From positions 124,001 to 188,000 of the forward strand of contig JAMXBD010001458.1 of the NCBI GenBank assembly GCA_024138025.1: a DNA stretch of 64,000 bases, written 5' to 3'. Position numbers and translations under genes: made by a program. The notes beneath the pieces were generated by a model. That model did no database searches. It was not told where the DNA came from and worked only from the letters and a program-made list of their open reading frames with translations. Source of the DNA: Combretum micranthum (taxonomy: Eukaryota; Streptophyta; Magnoliopsida; Myrtales; Combretaceae). Shown here piece by piece: positions 22,696 to 34,489 of the stretch (the stretch's first letter is position 1; each line of letters opens with the position of its first letter).

Positions 22696-24590
22696 CGCTC
22701 TAATAGCCATGTTAAAATAAAAAAAAAAATAGCTTGTAGTTTTGGAAAAAATTACAATAAGGTAAAAAGCATACAATTAGTGTTTGTTAAAAACAATAAG
22801 AAAGATGGAGAGAATTTATTGCTCATATACAAGTCATACATACATTGGATATGCGTGGCTAGATTGGATGCAGATAAAAACACAAACGGACAATTCAAAT
22901 AAATCTTAAAAATTATAAATTATATACATATATGGTTTGTAAAATGGAATATGAAGAAAAGTACAATTCTTAAAGCATAAAGCTTCCAATTTTTCAAAAC
23001 TATTAAATAAGATATAGGGTAGAGAGTCCTATCTTGTGCTCTCTTAGAACTTGTTGTCTAAGTTATATAATTATAGGTTCTAAAGTAGCTGTAGCCATCC
23101 AATTCAATCATATTGACCATAATAAAACATACTGTTTAGAAGTAGCAAAAGAAAATATAAAAGAAGAGAGTATATAATCGCATACATGAAATGATAAAGT
23201 GTGATAGTTTATATAGAAAAACATTTAAAATGCATGTAGGTGATCATCTAAATTATCATATTCTATCTTTTTTTTTTTTTATCAAATTTCTATATCTGGA
23301 TTTATTATTTTTAATTTACAAACAACTTAATTCTTTTCCCACGGTTTCACTATGTTATGATAAATTTCAATTGCAATTTGTAACAGCATTCCTCAATAAA
23401 TTGTTTGATGTCATATTATAGGTTTATATTTTGCCTGTTTTATGAGAAATGTATGATTGCAAATCTTTTGATTAAATTGTTAAAAATTATCAATACATTA
23501 GATATAAATACATAGAAAAGTGCTAGGTTGTTGAAAAGTTACTTCAAAACCTTTATACTATAAAAAAATATAACTGAAATTTAAGCTTTATGGGTTGTAG
23601 TACTCTTTATTAATGAGTTTCTTTTGTAGAGTTGGTTAATAATATTTGCAATTTTTATAAGTCCTATCTTACAAAAATTATACAGTATTAATATTAAAAA
23701 AAAAGAAAAAGATAAAGAAAACATTATCCAAAAAGTAAAACGACTTCCTTTATTAACTAAGCAACTCACAGTTAAGGCCAAAGAAATTAAAGTGGATGTG
23801 CAAGTGGTTATAACCTATTCGTTCCAATGACAAAGACAATACATGTGTATGTAGTTATAACCTATCAATTCCTTCTTTTCTAGATTTTTTAAATACAAAG
23901 TTAGACAATATACATACATACATACATACTATATATATATATATATATATAAAACTGTCTTGTGATCCATGGTAATTTTTTCGACAAACAATTGACTTGC
24001 GTCACATTTTGTCTTATTCACTAATATATAAAATATCACCATATTTACTAATCTAAATACTATGGAATATAAAATAAATAAACATTCAAAAGGTTGATAA
24101 ATGCGGCCCATATAGAAAGGTTTTAGTAGTTAATACATTTTACGTGTAAATAAATCATAAATAATAGTTATTTTAACATTACTCACTTTTTTTATAATAT
24201 GTTAAAATATGATTTATAATTATCCACCACTTATATATATACACGTAATTTATATTACATATACATTGAATATTTTTCCGACCATAAGTTAGGTCTATTG
24301 TCTTTGTAATTGTACAACTTTGCCACATTACATGTTGTATTAATTGAGACTGACCTAACATCTACACACTGACTTAAACAAAACACTATGCCCTTCATAT
24401 TTCTATGGCTGTTTCCAGGCCGTGTGGCTCAATCACCCACAATTCAATGAATTTAATATAAGGGATGTTAGTTATGTTAATGTACTTATGATGCCCTCTG
24501 GTTCTTCCCATACCCGACAATTCAAAACCTAAAAAGCCCACGTTGAAGGGAAAAAATTCAATAATACTAATACATCACATATTACCATAC
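22696..24590. other. AT-rich intergenic stretch
   Basis: No supported gene. It holds poly(A) and poly(T) runs and a TACA/TA microsatellite at about 23911-23952. Several frames of 60-109 codons are present but are composed of low-complexity AT-rich codons with no recognisable motif. Confidence 0.6.
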
Positions 24591-24599
24591 ATCACCACA

Positions 24600-25320
24600 C
24601 TTCGGTTCGAGTATGAAACTAGCTCTTGAAGCGCTAGTTTCTAATTCTAAAAATGGTGGAATAAGAACCGGATCTTTAAGAACCGGTCTGGTTCCTGATT
24701 CTTAGGAACCGCCGGTTCCTATGGTTTGATTCTAGTTTCAGAGGAACAAAAATTGTAAAATAAAAAAATAAAAAATCAATTAAATAATTTACTTAATTTA
24801 AGTAATAAACAAATGAAAAATAATTTTTTAACTTGAAATAACATTAAGCCTAACAATAATTGTTCATAACATTAGCTAAAAAAATTCTACACTCATGTAT
24901 TTATTTATGTACAATCACTTACACTTTTTTAGTTGTTATATTAGCAATGTGACATTATAAAATATCCAAGATATAAATAAATCTCAACAACACAAAAACA
25001 AATCGCACATTATTAAGAAAGAATATCTACTTTGGTTAGAAGTCTATATAAATTTAACAATATATGATTTCAAATATATTTATTATTTGTGATATTAATA
25101 ATAAAACATTAAATATGGTGTAGAATCGTCGGTTCTCAACCGGTTCTTGAATTAGCGGTTCCAAAACTATCTGGTCATGCGGTTTTTAGAGGTAGAGCTG
25201 TAGGATCCGCCAGAATTGGCAGGTTCTTCGTCGGTTCAACCCGCCATCCTCGGGCCGATTCCCTATTTAGGAACCGCCGGTGGTGGGTCAGGTCCGTTTC
25301 CAATTCAAAATCGATCTGTG
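24600..25320. mobile_element. CGGTTCC-rich repeat, probable non-autonomous hAT-like element
   Basis: Both flanks (24660-24735 and 25125-25310) are packed with GGAACCG / CGGTTCC motifs in both orientations, for example AAGAACCGGTCTGGTTCC and GGAACCGCCGGT. The centre is AT-rich without ORFs. This dense inverted subterminal-motif design recalls the 399-1295 element with a different motif. Exact termini and target duplication were not found, so the class is inferred. Confidence 0.45.
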
Positions 25321-25517
25321 ATGATGTCTACATATTACTAATGAAAAAGTATTAATGTGATTTAAACAAGCAAAAAGAATAATATAATTTTTACATAAAA
25401 AACTATTCGCATATATTTATACACTAGTAATCGATGTACGTGTCAAGTTTGATATATCTTTTCTTTGCAGTTGGAAAAGAAAATCAATATACGCTTGAGG
25501 TTGCTTCTCCTTCTAAA

Positions 25518-25748
25518 TGCTGGACCAAGAATTCAGTAGCCCTCATTCTGATAAGGTGGATATTAGTTGAATTTTTCCCTATTACGCGTCTAGATACATT
25601 ATTGTTCCTTGGAAGCCTGACTTGGAAAATAGCAAACCCACACAACACCTGCTTTGGTTGGTGGAGCAGCTTGCGGTCTTTCCTTGTTTGCTTGGCCAAA
25701 TGTGGGATCCATTTGTGGTTGCGGTCTTTAATCATAGGACCGCTTAAC
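25518..25748 (+). pseudogene. Unrecognised protein-coding relic
   Basis: From the ATG at 25518, one plus-strand frame stays coherent to a TAA at 25746-25748 with a single internal TGA near 25569. It includes RYIIVPWKPDLENSKPTQHL and LLWLVEQLAVFPCLLGQMWD, which read like ordinary protein and unlike the surrounding AT-rich DNA. It is preceded by TTTTCTTTGCAG, a possible splice acceptor ending at 25470. The family is not recognised. It could be the end of a decayed host gene or a transposon-carried fragment. Longer frames in other phases here (25434-25784 plus, 25484-25735 minus) are considered shadows. Confidence 0.35.
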
Positions 25749-25799
25749 CTTGAAATGATGATGAACCTCCAATTATTATCTTAAAAGATGTTTTGATTG

Positions 25800-26775
25800 C
25801 TTGATGTTAGGATATTTTAATTTAGCTTTATAATTAATTTAATTCAATTATAGGCAAGACTTCAAAAATTTTTGTATAATATTACTTTCTTTTAATTCCT
25901 ACAAATGCCTTGAGCATCTCTTTTGGGAATAAATTTTAATATATTATATTATTTTTATATTTTTTTCTATAAAAAATGCCCAACTTCCGAATGAAACCCT
26001 ACTCTTTTTCATACCATTGTATGTAATAAATACTAATTGTACAAGCGCATAATCATGATGATTCTGTCAAGACTATTGGTTAAAAAAATAGAACTCTTAA
26101 GTGAGTCAATTAAATTATATAGGATTTAACAGAAATTTGACATATAAAGACATCTACTGTACTTATCTCATTATGTATACAAGGACAATTTCATAATTTT
26201 ATCTTTGTTTTACATCATTTTAAGCGTACAAAGTCTTAATTGCTAAAGTTGAGCTTGTAATAATATATCGAGTCATTCAACCTTAAGAATTTTATATGTA
26301 TCTAGCCTTTAAGATAAGATAATAGAAGAAAATTTATTCAGTTACTCCTTAAGGCAATGGAATAACATTAAATTGAAAACAAGATAAATAAATGATCCCA
26401 CTTAAAACATGCATAATGGGGATCTTAACATAATTTGATATTTTGGTTAAAAAAATTTCATATGTTAAGGTTTTACCATTATAGTAAGATCATTTTAAAA
26501 ATCTAGGTCGTTTTCATGAGCAAAACTTAATCAATTCTAAATAATCAAAACAAGCCAGAACATTTTCATGACATTGCTCACCTTCTACCAAAATTGCTTT
26601 CAAGCAGGCGGATCAGCAGTGATGATTCTATTAATCTTCCTCTTTAGATAAATAGCCTTGCGTGCCAGGCCAATTGACATACTTTTCAGAAGTCTGTTCT
26701 AAATTCTTAATTAATATATGCATAGACAACTATATAATGCTATTAATCTAATATTTAGCTAGAAGATAGGTGTTT
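25800..26775. other. AT-rich stretch downstream of the zinc-domain gene
   Basis: No supported gene was seen. It would include the 3' untranslated region and terminator of the minus-strand gene ending at 26780, but no polyadenylation signal could be assigned with confidence. Confidence 0.5.
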
Positions 26776-26779
26776 AAAT

Positions 26780-27343
26780 TCACATAAAACATTCATCAAT
26801 ACGGCTTTTATGCAACTGAAATGCAGGATTAACCCAAGCTCCACAATTACATTGCATTCCAGCCCAGTTAAACGAACCCAACCGCGCTTTGCATCCCATG
26901 CACTGTAATTTCTCTTCTACATAGCCTTCTTGAACTACACATAATATAATTCAAGATATAACAAGGTAAAAATCAAGATAGAAAATAAGTGACACTGTGT
27001 ACATTTCTAGGTTCTTACCTGTTTCCATCCATTTCATCGGTTCCACAAATATTGAAGAGCATTCGGCTGGATCCTTTCTCCAATACTTGGGATCACCTGT
27101 TCGCTTTCTCCACTTGAAGCTCTCTTCCCCCTTTCCCCGCTTATGAGGAACTATCTGATCATCAGCTGCAACTATTCTTCGACATTTTTTACATCGATAG
27201 ATGACTCGAGGCTTTCTGGTGGGTTCTACTTCAGGATTGTTGGCTACTTCCATTTGTTTTGAAGTGGGTTCTGCTTCAGAATTGTTGGCTACTTCCATTT
27301 GTTTTGAGGTGGATTCTGCTTCTAACTTGCTGACTAATACCAT
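26780..27343 (-). CDS. Stand-alone DUSP12/YVH1-type zinc-binding domain protein (159 aa)
   Basis: Two coding exons on the minus strand, 27343-27019 and 26934-26780, are joined in phase at canonical GT-AG sites. The product matches the C-terminal zinc domain of the YVH1/DUSP12 phosphatases: YRCKKCRRIVA, CSSIFVEPMKWMETV, LQCMGCKARLGSFNW and QCNCGAWVNPAFQLHKSRID. The paired cysteines CKKC, CMGC and CNC are the likely zinc ligands. No phosphatase domain (Cys-x5-Arg signature) is seen here or upstream, in line with the short plant proteins annotated as dual-specificity-phosphatase-related. The N-terminal 45 residues contain a 15-residue tandem repeat (EAE-TSKQMEVANN). The chosen ATG is the first base of its exon, after CTGCAG. 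An upstream exon is probably untranslated. By analogy with YVH1 a role in ribosome maturation is possible, but that is inference. Confidence 0.82.
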
Positions 27344-28038
27344 CTGCAGGTCAAAGACCCCGCTTCTGCTACTATAGACAAAGAAAAACATACAGTGAAA
27401 CCATATAACCTAATAGGAGTCAATGAAGAGAATACATAAAAACACACCACTGCCTCCATTTAATGAAATGCAAATTGCATATTCACACTTAAAGCTGTAG
27501 GAAAGAAGTGATCCACTCTATAAACTCCCAAAACATGATCTCACTTTCCCCATAACTTTAGGAGGACATACAATAACCTTCCCAACCATCTAAAAAGCTC
27601 CTCAAACTAAGGTTTCTTGAACCTTTTTAACGACAGTTTAAATATTTTGCAAATAATTTGATGAAATAGTTGCACAGTATTGACAAAAATGGAGGTAAAG
27701 TCACATTTGAGGAGTTTGGGGGGCCCATCCACATGCAACCAATACTTTTCTAGAGTAAACTTGCAGTTCTATAAATAAGTCAAATAAGTAGAGTCTAAGG
27801 GCAACATATATGAAATGTCTATCATGCATTTCTTTTGTTAACTTGTGGCATACACAATCATGAATATTCACAAAATACCAAGTCAAGGTTTGTTAATCTT
27901 CAAAATAAAGTTAGATTAAAGGCAACCCAGTTTAATTGAAAAATAAATCTAAAACACACTAATAAAGAAAGAGGTCTGGAAGATGATAGGCTATGGCATT
28001 CACTGTTTAGTGAAAGAACTTTTCCACTTCAAGCATAT

Positions 28039-28060
28039 GGGGGGGGGGGGGGGGGGGGGG
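28039..28060. repeat. Homopolymer G22
   Basis: An uninterrupted run of 22 G residues (C on the minus strand) in otherwise AT-rich DNA. It could form G-quadruplexes or be a sequencing or assembly artefact, since runs this long are often mis-sized. Confidence 0.9.
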
Positions 28061-29748
28061 ACATAGCTAAAGGCCTAACTCCTCCAAGATAGCAATTGGT
28101 AAATATCAAAAACTGTACATCCCATATGTCTCTCTGAGATGTGATTGTTCCAATAATTATCTTCTTTTATGTAATTGTGACATTTGATAGAAGGTAAGGT
28201 CAACAGACTGTTTGATCACCCTTGAGCCTTATTGAGAAGCCCATATCTTTGAATGCTATATAAATTCTACTTCCCAAACTGATCACTTCTACTTTTGCAA
28301 TACAAGGATAGAGCATTTAGTTAAAAACATTTATTTTGAACCTTCCCATTACAAAAAAGTTGCGAAGGATTTTGAGTTCAATAATTATTTTCTCCAATCT
28401 TGAGAATTTGACATGCCAACTAAAACTCTTGAGAAACAAAAGATAACCAAAAATATGATATGACTGAAAATTGGTACAAAAGAACCTAAATGTTCAAAAA
28501 GATGTTAAAAATGACAAGCTTATCTCACTCTAAAGGCTATCCAGGTTGAGTTCATTTGTTCAGAGTCAGATATAAATTTTAGTCACTCTCAACATATAAT
28601 GCATTGGATCTTGCAGGCTATGCTATAGCAAAAAAGCCCTGCCACAAATTAACGTGTGACAAGGTTGACATTTACTATGATCCCACGGCACCCCAACTGG
28701 AAAAAAACAAAGGGATTGATGCATAATTGTGGAATCGACTATTTAACAAAGTCAATCTCAACTATGCTTACATGAGCAACGGCATACTGATGTAAAGGAA
28801 CAGAATAAGGGGTCTAGGCTAAAAACTACTTCATTCTGTGATAAGATTTAGCTCATAAAACATTTGTTCCAAAGGTATATAATACTAAAAAAATGTCAGC
28901 AAACAAAATGAATCTTGTATAACTAGCCAAAAACTCAACCTAGAATATTCAGTCCGATATCTTCACAATGATATTAAGTTATATACTTCATCATAATTGA
29001 TCTGGATCTATACCACAACAAGGAACTATTTGCTAGATAAACATAGGTGATGCTTGGAATATACTTGACATCTTTTGGATATAGTAAATTATATTGTAGC
29101 CAATAGATATCATACAGTTTTTTAATTCCCAGTAACATGACCTTCCTTCTTTTTCCTAACAACCTAACACCCCACCCCTGCATATGTAAGAGAGAGGGAG
29201 AGAAGTAGATACAATGCAATTTTGTTTTATACTACTATGCAGCATAGAACTTAGAAGAGTATACCATGTTGATTTTGAGGGGGAAAAAAAAGAAGATACA
29301 ATTACACTAACATTCCTTTTCGTATTACTCTGAAATCACTCAAAAATGATACCAAAGCCTACATATACACCTTTTGTACTGCATAACAATTAATCTCCGA
29401 ATCAATTTGCAAACACTTGCATATGAAAATGAGCTTTGATTACAGTTATAATCCCACCCCATTCTAAATGTACATAATGTTAAGTGTGTGCATGAATGAC
29501 GATACACCAAATTGATGCAAAAGGCAAATCCCCCTATGCACAGAATATTGTCATTGACTCAACAGCACTGTTGAACACCAATTGTTACGATTGCATGTTC
29601 AAACTTCGAACCAGATTTAAACAGCTCCAAGAATCATGTTTAATGGTGTGTGATTCTAAGAGGTTAAATTTGCCAAGTTTTAGTAAAAGCATAAGGGTGC
29701 ACACAGAATGGTGTTTCTATAATCCCATTACTTCGAATACAACTTCTA

Positions 29749-29928
29749 ATGTCCAAAAGCAAAAAAATTATAGATAATTATACTACATCCCCCAAATATA
29801 ACCCGGTACACAAACACGGGAACGATGGTGAAAAACAACACACTGTTAAGAGCATAGAGGGGGCGAACCACAAGATGATGCGGCTGGGCCGCATGCCCCG
29901 CCAGTACACGGGAAAGATTACTGACTGA
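29749..29928 (+). CDS. Small ORF, 59 aa, basic, unrecognised
   Basis: ATG at 29749 to TGA at 29926-29928. The second half is GC-rich compared with its surroundings and reads like constrained protein: YNPVHKHGNDGEKQHTVK, then SIEGANHKMMRLGRMPRQYT and GKITD at the C-terminus. It is basic, with no signal peptide or membrane segment. The reverse strand is also open here (for example VYWRGMRPSRIILWF), so either strand or a structured RNA could explain the composition. It sits in the presumed 5' intron of the zinc-domain gene and opposite to it, or it may belong to a separate short transcript near that gene's promoter. No family is recognised. Confidence 0.35.
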   Translation: MSKSKKIIDNYTTSPKYNPVHKHGNDGEKQHTVKSIEGANHKMMRLGRMPRQYTGKITD

Positions 29929-30238
29929 TTAACAAGACCTCCACCCTGACTACGAGGATTTTTAATAAATCTGTCGCTGGAAAACTCAAAAAATATTCTT
30001 AAAATTTCTAATCATGATAATTGTCAAAAATCACAAGGAAATGCGGACAATGGATTAATAATACAGAACCAATCGAGTGCGTATGTGTGTACATAGATAA
30101 CACATATTAAACGAGAAACAAAACCCTAGAAGAAACAGTAAAGAAAGTAAATTTGAATCGGCAAATCTCAGATTATTAAAACAACAATTGAGATATAAGA
30201 TCATGGAACGAAGATAAGTAGTTACCCTAAGGACATAC

Positions 30239-30310
30239 CTTAGAGATGAAGCGAGCGAAGTCACTACTTTCAGTAGCGTCCCACTGCTTTAAAGCTGCCC
30301 TTTTATTTTT
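30239..30310 (-). other. Probable untranslated first exon of the zinc-domain gene
   Basis: On the minus strand this GC-richer block contains no ATG and ends in TCTCTAAG|GTATGTCC, a strong splice donor. It is the only convincing donor found upstream of the coding exons. The transcription start is not determined; the upper limit given is approximate. Confidence 0.4.
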
Positions 30311-33300
30311 TTGGCCAGAGCTTTAACGCTGCCTTTGGTACGCACAAAATTACGGAAAAAAGAAAGAAATGAGGAGAAATTTGCGTGTATAAGTATGTTT
30401 AGTAGAGGAAAATGAAGTAATTTGATGAGGAATAAAATAAAATTAGATTGTGTGGATTTCTCTTTAAGAAAGCGATGAAATAAGAGAAATCAAGGAGGGT
30501 AATGAAAATGATTTAAATGCTCTTATATATTTTTTAATTTATTTTATAAAAATAATTTTATTAATCATTAATTTTATTTTTTTTCTTTTTTATTTCCTTC
30601 TTAATTTACCAAATATAAAATAAACATCCTACTTATTTTCATTCATCTTGATTTCGCTTTCCACTTATTTCTACCTCTTGATTTCTTCTGATTTCTATTT
30701 TTTAAAACTAGCTAAAGACAGAATATAGAAAGGCAACTTGTATGGCCCAGGCTATTAGTACTAAAAAAACTTTTTAAATTTTACACACAATTTCTTTTAT
30801 GATCGATTAAATTTAAGAATGTTAATCGTCTGGTCTTTATTAATAATATATAATTTCTGAAGTCTACCTGAAGTAGTATCATTTGTGAGAACTTCTAAAT
30901 AATAACACCTATTAGGAAAAACACTATTAATTTCTCATGTAATTTCAACATCGCGCTTTTTTGTAATAATACCTATTAAAAAAATTATATAAATAGTCTT
31001 TTTTAAAGCCTTCTTTGCATCACTTTTTTTTTTTAGTTTCAATCTTATCTATTCTATTTTATTTATTCGAGATTGAAAATTCTTCATCTTATCTATTCTA
31101 TTTATAATATGTAATTTTAAAAACCTTTTATGTTTTTGGTACCTCTTTCTGTTATTAATAGGATACCTTTTCAATATTACTTTATTCTTTTAATAGTCTT
31201 GTTGAAAGCAAACCGCTTATGTTTCAAAAATATTAAATCACTATAAACTTCTAAATTTTTTTTTTTTTTTATCTTTTGACTTTTTTGTCTATGAAAACAA
31301 AATTTCATTTGTCTTTCCAATCAAATAAATAGTTATTATTTAAAACATTTAGTGGCTATTTTTATAATTAAAAAAACAAAAAAAAGTCTTTAGGCCTATT
31401 CTTTCAAACCTTTTGATTTTGTTATATGTAATCTATCATTCCCATGGCTACAAAGTAAAGAAGTGAAAACTCTCTCTCTCTAAATTTACAGTTATTAAAT
31501 CATTTGATATAAATGTATCTTTCTCATTTAACAAAACTTCAAAATCGTCTTCCATGCAGAAAATGATAACTATGGTTTATATGTTAATAACTGCTTTAAA
31601 TGCTCCCAATCCTCTTCTTATCAGTTATCAATAAGGAAACCACCACTTAGTCCGGTACTCCCTCTATTAATCCTATTTGAATTTTTTACACTTTATTCGA
31701 TAGGCTCCGTTTAATTTTTTTCTTATTGGTTTTGTTCATTAATTTTTATATGGTTGTTCTTGCAATTTGTGGTTTCATCATAGGATTTGTTTCCTTTCAA
31801 TTGAAGGCTATTTTCAATTTAATCTCATATTGTTTTGAATAAAAAATCTATACAATTCCATTTGTATATGAAATTTGCTTTGTTTCTTAAGTCTACAATA
31901 TGTATATTATAGGTACATTGTTGTTTTGGCAAAAGGTGATTCATTTAAAGTTTTTTTTTCTTTTTCCTAATTATTGAAAACTACTTGTGCATTTAATGGT
32001 ACTTTGACAAAGGAAATGCTTATGTTGATGAAACTTGAAAAACTTAATCTTCTTTCGCTATAAAATACTATACTAGATATTTCTTAGAACTAGAACAACA
32101 TCCTGGAAGCTTCTACGATCCCAATGGAACCATCCAGTTAAGCATCTAAACGTTAAAATAAATATAGTAATTAAAATATTAACTATTTTATTGGTTCGAT
32201 CATGGCTTGGTTTGGTGTAGCCGTTGGATAGTGATATGACCAATCCCGTCAAAATTAATGACAAGATCATAAAATTCCCTCTCATTGTTCTATAATCCCG
32301 TACTTTGGACTATGAAGCCAATACTACTCATGTCCTTATTACTTAAGGTTTTTAATATTTTTTCCATGATGTGCAAAATAAGTGTAAAATATTGCTTATA
32401 ATGGCAAATCGAAATTTAAATCTCTCTTTTTTTTCTTGTGTTTTTCAAAAAGACACTTTGCAAATGAAAAAATAAATAAATAATAAATAAAAAGGAAACA
32501 CTACCATTAGTGTGATTTGGCTTCATCAAATTCCGTTACAATCATATTAGCAAAAAATATAAAAATAAAAATAAAAATTTCTATTTCAATCATAAGTGTT
32601 CGACGTGTTTTTTTTTTTCCTTGCCATTGTGTGTCCAACATGTATAAACAATTAACTTCTTTTTGTTATATATCACTGGCACCTTTTCATAGATAATTAA
32701 TTACCATTTACAATTTCAGTCATTCATATAAGACTTATCATGGTTAGATACAAAGAATAAAATTAGTTTTTCCTATGCCAAATGAAGATGTTTGGACTTT
32801 AATATCAAACAATACAAGTTGTTAGAAATAGTCTCTCTACAATAAATTCTATCCTATTGGCTTTTTTTTTTTTTGAACTTTAACTTAGTGTTGTTGCTTT
32901 TATAATTTCCTACCAATGCAATGGTGCAATTTAATTTATTTGATTTATTTTTTCATTAAAAAAATTATTAGAATATAAAGATGATGTTCTTTCTCTTGCA
33001 AATTCTTTTTAATGTATTCTTAAAGGATAAATATTTGATGTACCTATTTTGCTATTTGGATGCTTATGTGACAGCTTAAATGAACAATATCTGTATTAGG
33101 TTATATAATTTTTACGTGTCATATTATAATTGGTAGGGATACAATAGAGACATCATATTTGAAAGAGCAATCATTAATCCATTTTTGGATAATGCAATAA
33201 TTACAAATTGTGATAGTAATTATACAAATTTTTTACAAAGTTGTAAAAGTAATTATTTTTCTCTGACCAAAAAAAAAAAAAAAAAGGAAGAGAGAGAAGA

Positions 33301-33530
33301 AGATATTAGATAGGTAATTTGCATGTTTTCCATTGATCGCATTTCATGTGTACAATCACTTTCTAAAATGACTTTATAATTTTTTATTTTAATTTTAGTA
33401 TAAAAAGCATATCTATAAAAAGATTGATGTTGTATTGAAATGTTTACGAGCCTATTCAAAATTTAAGTCCTTTAATTATGATTGCGAAAAATATAATTTC
33501 AAGAAGTAAAATAGAAAAAAATTATATATT
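30311..33530. other. AT-rich stretch without a supported gene
   Basis: Contains a possible MITE at about 30330-30700, beginning TTTGGTACGCACAAAATTACGG with purine-rich AAGAAATGAGG sequence mirrored by pyrimidine-rich sequence at the far end, and many homopolymer tracts. Frames of up to 70 codons are low-complexity and not called. Confidence 0.5.
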
Positions 33531-33799
33531 ATAATATTATATATCATATTCTAATACACATGGTTTTTATAACATATATATATAATATATATATACACTA
33601 ACGAGTTACGGACCCGTGATCCATGTGCAATCAATAACATATAAATATATATTTAAATAGTTAAACATAGAATTTTGTTTTTATTGATATGCATTTCTAT
33701 TTATATATGCACAATAATTAAATATCTATAATAATTAAAAACAAAATCACCCCTTTGTGTCTTTAGTATAGATATTTTTAGTACAAATATTTTTAATAT

Positions 33800-34465
33800 A
33801 ATGTTTTTTAGCATATGGGCATAAAATATTTTTCATATCCTAAAATTATGAAAATTAAATAAGGTTTGAATATAATTAAATAGAATTGAATAGATATAGT
33901 CTTTTCATTTTTTAGCATATAGACATAAAATATTTTTGGTATCCTTGAAATCATAAAATTAAATAGGATTTGAATAGAATTAAATATGAGTTAAATAGAC
34001 ATAATAAAATATTTTTGATATTCTAGAAATTATGAAATTAAATGGGGGTTGAATAGATATAGTATTTTCCTTTTTTAACAATATGGGTGTAAAATATTTT
34101 TTGTATCCCTAAAATCATGAAATTGAATAGGGTTTGAATAGAATTAAAGAGAAGTTGAGTAGATATAATCTTTTTCTTTTTTTAGCATATGGACGTAAAA
34201 ATTTTTTGGTATCTCTAAAATCATGAAATTAAGTAGGGTTTGAATAAAATTAAATAGGGATTGAATAGACATAGTATTTTTATTATCCCTGAAATCATGA
34301 AATTAAATAGGGTTTGAATAGAATTAAATAGAGGTTGAATAGACATAGTTTTTTCATTTTTTAGCATATGGATGTAAAATATTTTGATATCCCCGAAATC
34401 ATGAAATTAAATAGGGTTTAAATAGAATTAAATTGAGGTGAATAAAGATAGTCTTTTTTTTTAGC
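33800..34465. repeat. Minisatellite with units of about 105 bp and shorter variants
   Basis: Six to seven imperfect direct repeats. Recurrent landmarks are TTTTTTAGCATATGG, TAAAATATTTTTGGTATCC, AATCATGAAATTAAATAGGG and TTTGAATAGAATTAAATAGAGG. AGCATATGG-type starts fall near 33809, 33914, 34183 and 34362; intervening units lack that part and are about 80-90 bp. It is non-coding. Confidence 0.8.
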
Positions 34466-34489
34466 TTAAGCATCTGTTAATTTAAGCCA

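Larger units (their letters stand above)
27344..30238 (-). other. Long 5' intron of the zinc-domain gene
   Basis: The donor AAG|GTATGTCC lies at 30238 and the acceptor CTGCAG directly before the ATG at 27343, implying a 2.9-kb intron in the 5' untranslated region. It contains a 22-base G run at 28039-28060 and, on the other strand, a 59-codon open frame at 29749-29928. No phosphatase-domain exon was found in it. Confidence 0.45.

Noticed and set aside
17002..22700. 5-bp target duplication for the chromovirus
   Set aside because: The bases before 17007 (TGCTA) and after 22695 (CGCTC) do not match, so no duplication is claimed.
25434..25784. 116-codon plus-strand frame and 83-codon minus-strand frame
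   Set aside because: A different frame of the same strand (from 25518) reads more like protein despite one stop, so these are more likely shadows. None is certain.
29496..29777. 93-codon plus-strand frame
   Set aside because: It overlaps the start of the 59-codon ORF in another frame, has AT-rich intronic composition and shows no motif.
27344..30300. Phosphatase catalytic domain upstream of the zinc domain
   Set aside because: The DUSP12/YVH1 architecture predicts one, but no HC-x5-R signature or conserved exon was seen on the minus strand of this interval.
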